This document shows positions 60,165-64,000 of a stretch of 64,000 nucleotides of DNA, piece after piece. Numbering within the stretch: the first letter of the stretch is position 1; every line of letters starts with the position of its first letter. The translations under genes were made by a program, and so were the position numbers. The notes under the pieces are model-generated. The model saw only the letters and a program-made list of their open reading frames with translations, had not been told where the DNA came from and made no database searches. The DNA is from Methanoflorens sp963701995 (lineage in GTDB: Archaea > Halobacteriota > Bog-38 > Methanoflorentales > Methanoflorentaceae): positions 992,001-1,056,000 of the forward strand of contig OY969693.1 of the NCBI GenBank assembly GCA_963701995.1. Direction: 5' to 3'.

Positions 60165-61322
60165 ATGAATCGTGATTATTACGAAGTGCTAGGAGTTGAC
60201 AAAACTGCCACAGAGGCAGAGATAAAGAAAGCTTATAGAAAACTTGCTTTAAAATATCATCCTGATGTTTGCCCCGACAAAAGCGAGGCAGAAGACAAGT
60301 TTAAGGAGATTACAGAGGCTTATGAGACACTCAGCAACCCAAGCAAACGCTCAACCTATGACAGGGTTGGCCACGCAGGTTTCGGGCAAGGTGCGTCTGG
60401 TGCTGGCTTCAGCGATTTCGGCGGGTTTGGCAACTTTTCCGATATTTTCGAAACGTTTTTCGGAGGCGGGTTCGGTGAGAGTCCATTCCGAACTCAAACA
60501 AGGGCGCGCCCGTCAGGTCCACAAAGAGGTCCCGATATCGCAGTTGACGTTCAAGTGTCGTTTGAGGATTCAATTTTTGGAACGGAAGTTACTGTTGAAG
60601 TCCCACGTTATGAACGCTGTGAACATTGTGCGGGAACCGGTGCTGAACCCGGCACTGACATAAAAACGTGCCCGTCCTGCGGTGGCAGCGGCGAGATACA
60701 GCGGGCTCAGAATATCTTCGGGGCGCAGCTTATCAGGATAGAAACGTGTTCTCAATGCCAAGGCGAGGGAAAGGTTTTTGAGACCGCGTGCAAGAATTGT
60801 AGGGGCGCCGGAAGGCTACGAACAACTAAGACAGTGCCGATCAAGGTTCCTCCAGGAGCATATACGGGCTTGCATATCCGAAAACCTGGCGAGGGTTCGG
60901 CAGGCGCTCGTGGCGGGCCTTCAGGCGATTTCCTTGTCGTTGTGCGCGTGCTACCACACCCGATCTTCAAACGTGAGGGCGACGACATCTATAGCGATCT
61001 ATCAATCAGCGTGTCAGCTGCGGCACTGGGCGGGCAAATTGAAGTGCCTTCGGTATACGGAGCGTTAAAAGTGGACATTCCCGAAGGGACGCAAGGCGGC
61101 ACCACTATCCGCCTGAGAGACAAGGGAGCCCCCAGCGTCCACAGGCGTGGGCGCGGCGACCAATACACGACACTGATCGTTGAAATCCCGAAGAATCTGA
61201 CCGAAAGAGAAAAGACGCTCTTTCAAGAACTTGCATCTTTAAAGGGTGAAACCATAGGGAGAGCTGGTCGCAAGTCTAAAGTTTTTAGCACCGTTAAGAA
61301 TGTCTTCGGCGCTAACGATTGA
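60165..61322 (+). CDS. dnaJ: Chaperone DnaJ (type I Hsp40)
   Basis: A 385-residue complete DnaJ. The J domain has KYHPDVCPDKSEAEDKF with HPD near residue 33. A G/F-rich stretch is at residues 75-110. Four CxxCxGxG repeats follow (CEHCAGTG, CPSCGGSG, CSQCQGEG, CKNCRGAG) at about residues 150-210, and then the substrate-binding C-terminal domains. It stimulates DnaK and carries unfolded proteins to it. It starts 16 bp after dnaK. Confidence 0.97.
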   Translation: MNRDYYEVLGVDKTATEAEIKKAYRKLALKYHPDVCPDKSEAEDKFKEITEAYETLSNPSKRSTYDRVGHAGFGQGASGAGFSDFGGFGNFSDIFETFFGGGFGESPFRTQTRARPSGPQRGPDIAVDVQVSFEDSIFGTEVTVEVPRYERCEHCAGTGAEPGTDIKTCPSCGGSGEIQRAQNIFGAQLIRIETCSQCQGEGKVFETACKNCRGAGRLRTTKTVPIKVPPGAYTGLHIRKPGEGSAGARGGPSGDFLVVVRVLPHPIFKREGDDIYSDLSISVSAAALGGQIEVPSVYGALKVDIPEGTQGGTTIRLRDKGAPSVHRRGRGDQYTTLIVEIPKNLTEREKTLFQELASLKGETIGRAGRKSKVFSTVKNVFGAND

Positions 61323-61346
61323 ACCTCCCTCAAGGCATCGTTTAGC

Positions 61347-62156
61347 ATGTATCCCTTCTCACTAAACGAACAGGCCCTTGCTCAAATAACCCGGCAACTT
61401 AAAAATTTTATAAAAGGCAGCATACGATCGGCCAAAGCTAAGGGAGCGGTCGTTGCGTTGAGCGGGGGTGTAGACTCCTCTGTCATAGCCGCGTTGGCGC
61501 ACGACGTTGTGAACACTAAGGCGTTGATACTCCCTGAAACAGCCGTCACCTCGGCGCAAGACGTTCTCGACGCAACATCTATCGCAGAAGCGTATGGGCT
61601 GCCGTTCACAGTAATTGAAATCAACGACCTGATCGACTGCTTTAGAGAAGCGGCGCGTCCTATTCTACCTGCGCCTAAAAATAGTCAAGTTTCGATCGCC
61701 GAAGCAAATTTGAAGCCCCGGATTCGAATGACGTTGAACTACGTCACGTCGAACGCAGATTTGCGGCTAGTTTTAGGAACAGGCAATAAGACAGAGCTGC
61801 TCATGGGCTACTTCACGAAGTACGGAGACGGCGGCGTTGACGTTCTACCCATCGGCAGCCTCTATAAAACTCAAGTGTTTCAGCTGGCACGACACGTCGG
61901 GATTCCTGGTAGAATAATCTCGAAAGCTCCTTCTGCCGGACTCTGGTTAGGACAAACTGACGAGAAAGAACTAGGTATCTCGTACGATCTCCTCGATCGG
62001 ATCTTGCTAGAACTAATAGACAAGGAGAAAACCGTCAAGGAAACCGCCAACCTGTTGGACGTGGAACCACAACGGGTTCAAGAAATCTCTGATCAAGTGC
62101 TGCGCGCTAAGCACAAAAGGCACGCCCCTCTGATTCCAACAATAACGTGGTCCTGA
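61347..62156 (+). CDS. nadE: NAD+ synthetase NadE
   Basis: A 269-residue ammonia-type NAD synthetase. The P-loop GAVVALSGGVDSSVIAALA is near residue 35, LGTGNKTELLMGYFTKYGDG near residue 143, and KAPSAGLWLGQTDEKELGI near residue 190. It amidates nicotinate adenine dinucleotide to NAD+. There is no glutaminase domain, as usual in archaea. It is 24 bp after dnaJ and may be read with it. Confidence 0.95.
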   Translation: MYPFSLNEQALAQITRQLKNFIKGSIRSAKAKGAVVALSGGVDSSVIAALAHDVVNTKALILPETAVTSAQDVLDATSIAEAYGLPFTVIEINDLIDCFREAARPILPAPKNSQVSIAEANLKPRIRMTLNYVTSNADLRLVLGTGNKTELLMGYFTKYGDGGVDVLPIGSLYKTQVFQLARHVGIPGRIISKAPSAGLWLGQTDEKELGISYDLLDRILLELIDKEKTVKETANLLDVEPQRVQEISDQVLRAKHKRHAPLIPTITWS

Positions 62157-62195
62157 CTTTCAGAGTTGCTCGGCGCTAAAAGCAAACGAGTAGCG

Positions 62196-63176
62196 TCAGC
62201 GCGGGGAAATTTTTATGTCGAGTACGACATGGTACTGGCGCGGAGCGTAGGATCTTACTTTCTTAAGGCGAATTCCCTCGACCGCTCTATCAAATCTTTC
62301 GACAGCTTCTTCAACTCTTTCAATCGTACTAGGAAACTCGTTTTCGGGTTTGACGTCATAATAATGGACAAAGCCGCCACTCCGGCTAAGCATTGTTACG
62401 GCGTCGCACAGGAAATTAAAGGCGGAATGCGGCAAATTCATAATGACGCGGTCTGCTACGCCTGTAAACTTAGGGGCTAGATCTTTAGCGTTGCCGAAGC
62501 ACGCCTCGACGTTATGCAACCTGTTCAGTTCGATGTTGTTCTTCAAGCAGCGAAATGCATCGGGATTCTTCTCAAAGGCAACTCCTTTTTTGACTTTCTT
62601 GGCCAACAGTATCGTAAAAGGCCCAACGCCGGCAAACATGTCCACTACGGTTTCCCTTGACTGCCCTAACTCGGCTATGCGATGCCGTTCTGTAGCTAGC
62701 CGTGGGCTAAAATAGACGCGCGCAACATCCACTTGCAGTCTTGAGCCGTATTCTTTGTGCACCGTTTCCGTCCGTCTTTCGCCAGCGACGAAGACAAGGT
62801 CTTTGAGCCGATATTGACCACCTACGCCACTAAGAGCTGCGAGTACTACTTTGATGTCTCTTCGTGTCTGCAGAAGCTCTGTCGCGGCGGCCAGAATGCC
62901 GTCGAACGAGTCAATTATAGCAATGTCCCCAATAACGTCGTACCGAATTCCAAGCCTCTTGCGAAGCGGTTGCAGCCGGGGTTTCAACGCGCACGGTTCA
63001 AGATCATAGCGAAGCTCATCAAGTTTTCCTTTGAAAGGGATATAAAGTCGACCGCGTCGTTCTTCTATTCTGTATCTCTCATCTAAGAGGCCAAGTTCCT
63101 TGAGCTCTTTCCTGACTCGCTCGCCTTCGTGCTTTGGTACACTAACGCACAATCTTTTTTTCGCCGACACAGGCAT
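62196..63176 (-). CDS. tRNA (guanine37-N1)-methyltransferase Trm5
   Basis: 326 residues from ATG 63176 (an upstream in-frame start at 63224 adds a basic stretch). The SAM loop VVDMFAGVGPFTILLAKK is near residue 178, VAFEKNPDAFRCLKNNIELN follows, and MNLPHSAFNFL is the catalytic loop of the Trm5 family. The N-terminal region holds the D1 and D2 domains. Trm5 makes m1G37, which prevents frameshifting. It converges on nadE. Confidence 0.9.
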   Translation of the reverse strand: MPVSAKKRLCVSVPKHEGERVRKELKELGLLDERYRIEERRGRLYIPFKGKLDELRYDLEPCALKPRLQPLRKRLGIRYDVIGDIAIIDSFDGILAAATELLQTRRDIKVVLAALSGVGGQYRLKDLVFVAGERRTETVHKEYGSRLQVDVARVYFSPRLATERHRIAELGQSRETVVDMFAGVGPFTILLAKKVKKGVAFEKNPDAFRCLKNNIELNRLHNVEACFGNAKDLAPKFTGVADRVIMNLPHSAFNFLCDAVTMLSRSGGFVHYYDVKPENEFPSTIERVEEAVERFDRAVEGIRLKKVRSYAPRQYHVVLDIKISPR

Positions 63177-63339
63177 CCGCACGATATAAGAACACGCGAC
63201 GCTTATCTTTTTTCTGGTCTCCAAAGCCTAAGGCACGAGAGTCAAGACGAACATAGGATTCCAATTTGCCAAGAGAAAAAGCTATTTCATTTGACGCTAA
63301 GTTATTTGCCGAATTCTGCTCGCGAAATGAGGTGATGCG

Positions 63340-64000
63340 GTGCTGACCTTCGTTGGCTTAGGCTTGTACGACGAAGAAGACGTAACGGTGAAAGGACTAA
63401 AAGCGATCGAAAATGCTGATGTGATATATGCGGAGTTCTATAGCTCAAAGCTTCTAGGAACCACAATTGAGAAATTGGAAGAATTCTATAAGCGCGAAAT
63501 CCGTCTGCTCGACAGAAATGATGTTGAGCAAGTTCCTGACGAGACAGTTTTGCGAGATGCCGAGTGTAAGAATGTCGCTTTCTTAACGGCGGGCGACGCA
63601 ATGATCTCTACAACGCACGTCGATTTAAGGATACGGGCGCACGACAGAGGGATAAGCACTGAAATTATTCACGGGACGTCGATTGCTACGGCGGTATGCG
63701 GATTAACTGGGCTTCAAAACTACCGTTTTGGCAAGTCGGCAACTATTGCGTTTCCTTTCAGAGAGGTGTCTGACGTGCCCTACAACACGGTTACGGCAAA
63801 TTTAAGAAGCGATCTCCACACGTTGCTCTTTTTGGATATACAGGAAGAGCTTATGAAGCTTGGCCATGGAATCGAACTGTTGCTTCATAGTGAACATGAG
63901 AAAGGACGCAATCAGTTGGCGTCTCTACTAGCCGTGGGCATTGCGCGAGCGGGGTCGCGTTCACCGACGGTTAAAGCAGACCTGTTGGCGAGGCTCAAGG
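63340..64000 (+). CDS. dphB: Diphthine synthase DphB (runs off the right edge)
   Basis: GTG 63340, with GAGGTGA 6 bp upstream, opens LTFVGLGLYDEEDVTVKGLK, the diphthine synthase N-terminus. VAFLTAGDAMISTTHVDLRI near residue 83 is the SAM-binding region of tetrapyrrole-methylase-fold enzymes, and IIHGTSIATAVCGLTGLQNY follows. About 220 residues of the usual 250-265 are in the window. It trimethylates the modified histidine of elongation factor 2 during diphthamide synthesis. Confidence 0.93.
   Translation, partial: MLTFVGLGLYDEEDVTVKGLKAIENADVIYAEFYSSKLLGTTIEKLEEFYKREIRLLDRNDVEQVPDETVLRDAECKNVAFLTAGDAMISTTHVDLRIRAHDRGISTEIIHGTSIATAVCGLTGLQNYRFGKSATIAFPFREVSDVPYNTVTANLRSDLHTLLFLDIQEELMKLGHGIELLLHSEHEKGRNQLASLLAVGIARAGSRSPTVKADLLARLK

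Noticed and set aside
1..64000. CRISPR arrays, rRNA genes and intact insertion sequences
   Set aside because: No regularly spaced repeat-spacer array, rRNA stretch or transposase gene was seen.

Overview
The window is archaeal and most likely from a methanogen-related euryarchaeote. Direct support comes from methenyl-H4MPT cyclohydrolase, archaeal DnaG, archaeal MoaA, endonuclease Q, a DacZ-type cyclase, diphthine synthase, Trm5, UPF0058 and UPF0146 proteins, an intron-containing tRNA-Leu, and TATA boxes about 25-30 bp upstream of several starts. DnaK-DnaJ-GrpE and an AceP acetate permease suit a mesophilic anaerobe. I cannot name the genus. No rRNA or CRISPR array is present.

Layout. 1-8.6 kb: a class 1 DISARM-type defence operon on the minus strand (EVE protein, DrmD, DrmMI, start of DrmA), divergent from a UvrD-like helicase with a C-terminal RecB-type Fe-S nuclease (8.7-11.8 kb). 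11.8-14.4 kb: an unrecognised three-gene accessory module (helical protein, HTH protein, MerR-like protein) around an AT-rich control region with 28-bp spaced repeats. 14.4-15.8 kb: an acetate permease between the two ends of a decayed OFA-type MFS transporter. 16-19 kb: a family B DNA polymerase encoded by two neighbouring genes, with a DUF151 nuclease-like gene upstream. 19.3-22 kb: HisH, an AIR-synthase-like protein and a HAD hydrolase. 21.3-24.3 kb: a 2.9-kb segment of small unknown genes bounded by 29-bp exact direct repeats.

24.3-37.5 kb holds mostly conserved archaeal housekeeping genes: SWIM protein, NIF3, an easily missed 56-residue protein, MoaA, DUF167, DnaG, RimI-like acetyltransferase, a GTPBP1-like GTPase, Mch, a core MetE-like methyltransferase, an AI-2E-type permease, a dUTPase facing EndoQ, and DacZ. 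tRNA-Leu(UAG) lies at 37.7 kb.

38-57.6 kb is a surface-glycan or protein-glycosylation region: GlmM and GlmU make UDP-GlcNAc, a diverged WecB-like epimerase and an AglH/MraY-like transferase probably use it, and a GT-C-like membrane protein, a flippase, a GT4 transferase, a CapD/PseB-like SDR, a GalE-like SDR and two hexapeptide acyltransferases surround them. It ends with a PIG-L deacetylase overlapping a BshC-like gene, divergent from a second GlmU-like gene. This pair resembles the last two steps of bacillithiol synthesis and is among the most interesting unexplained features here. 57.8-64 kb: grpE-dnaK-dnaJ, nadE, trm5 and the start of dphB.
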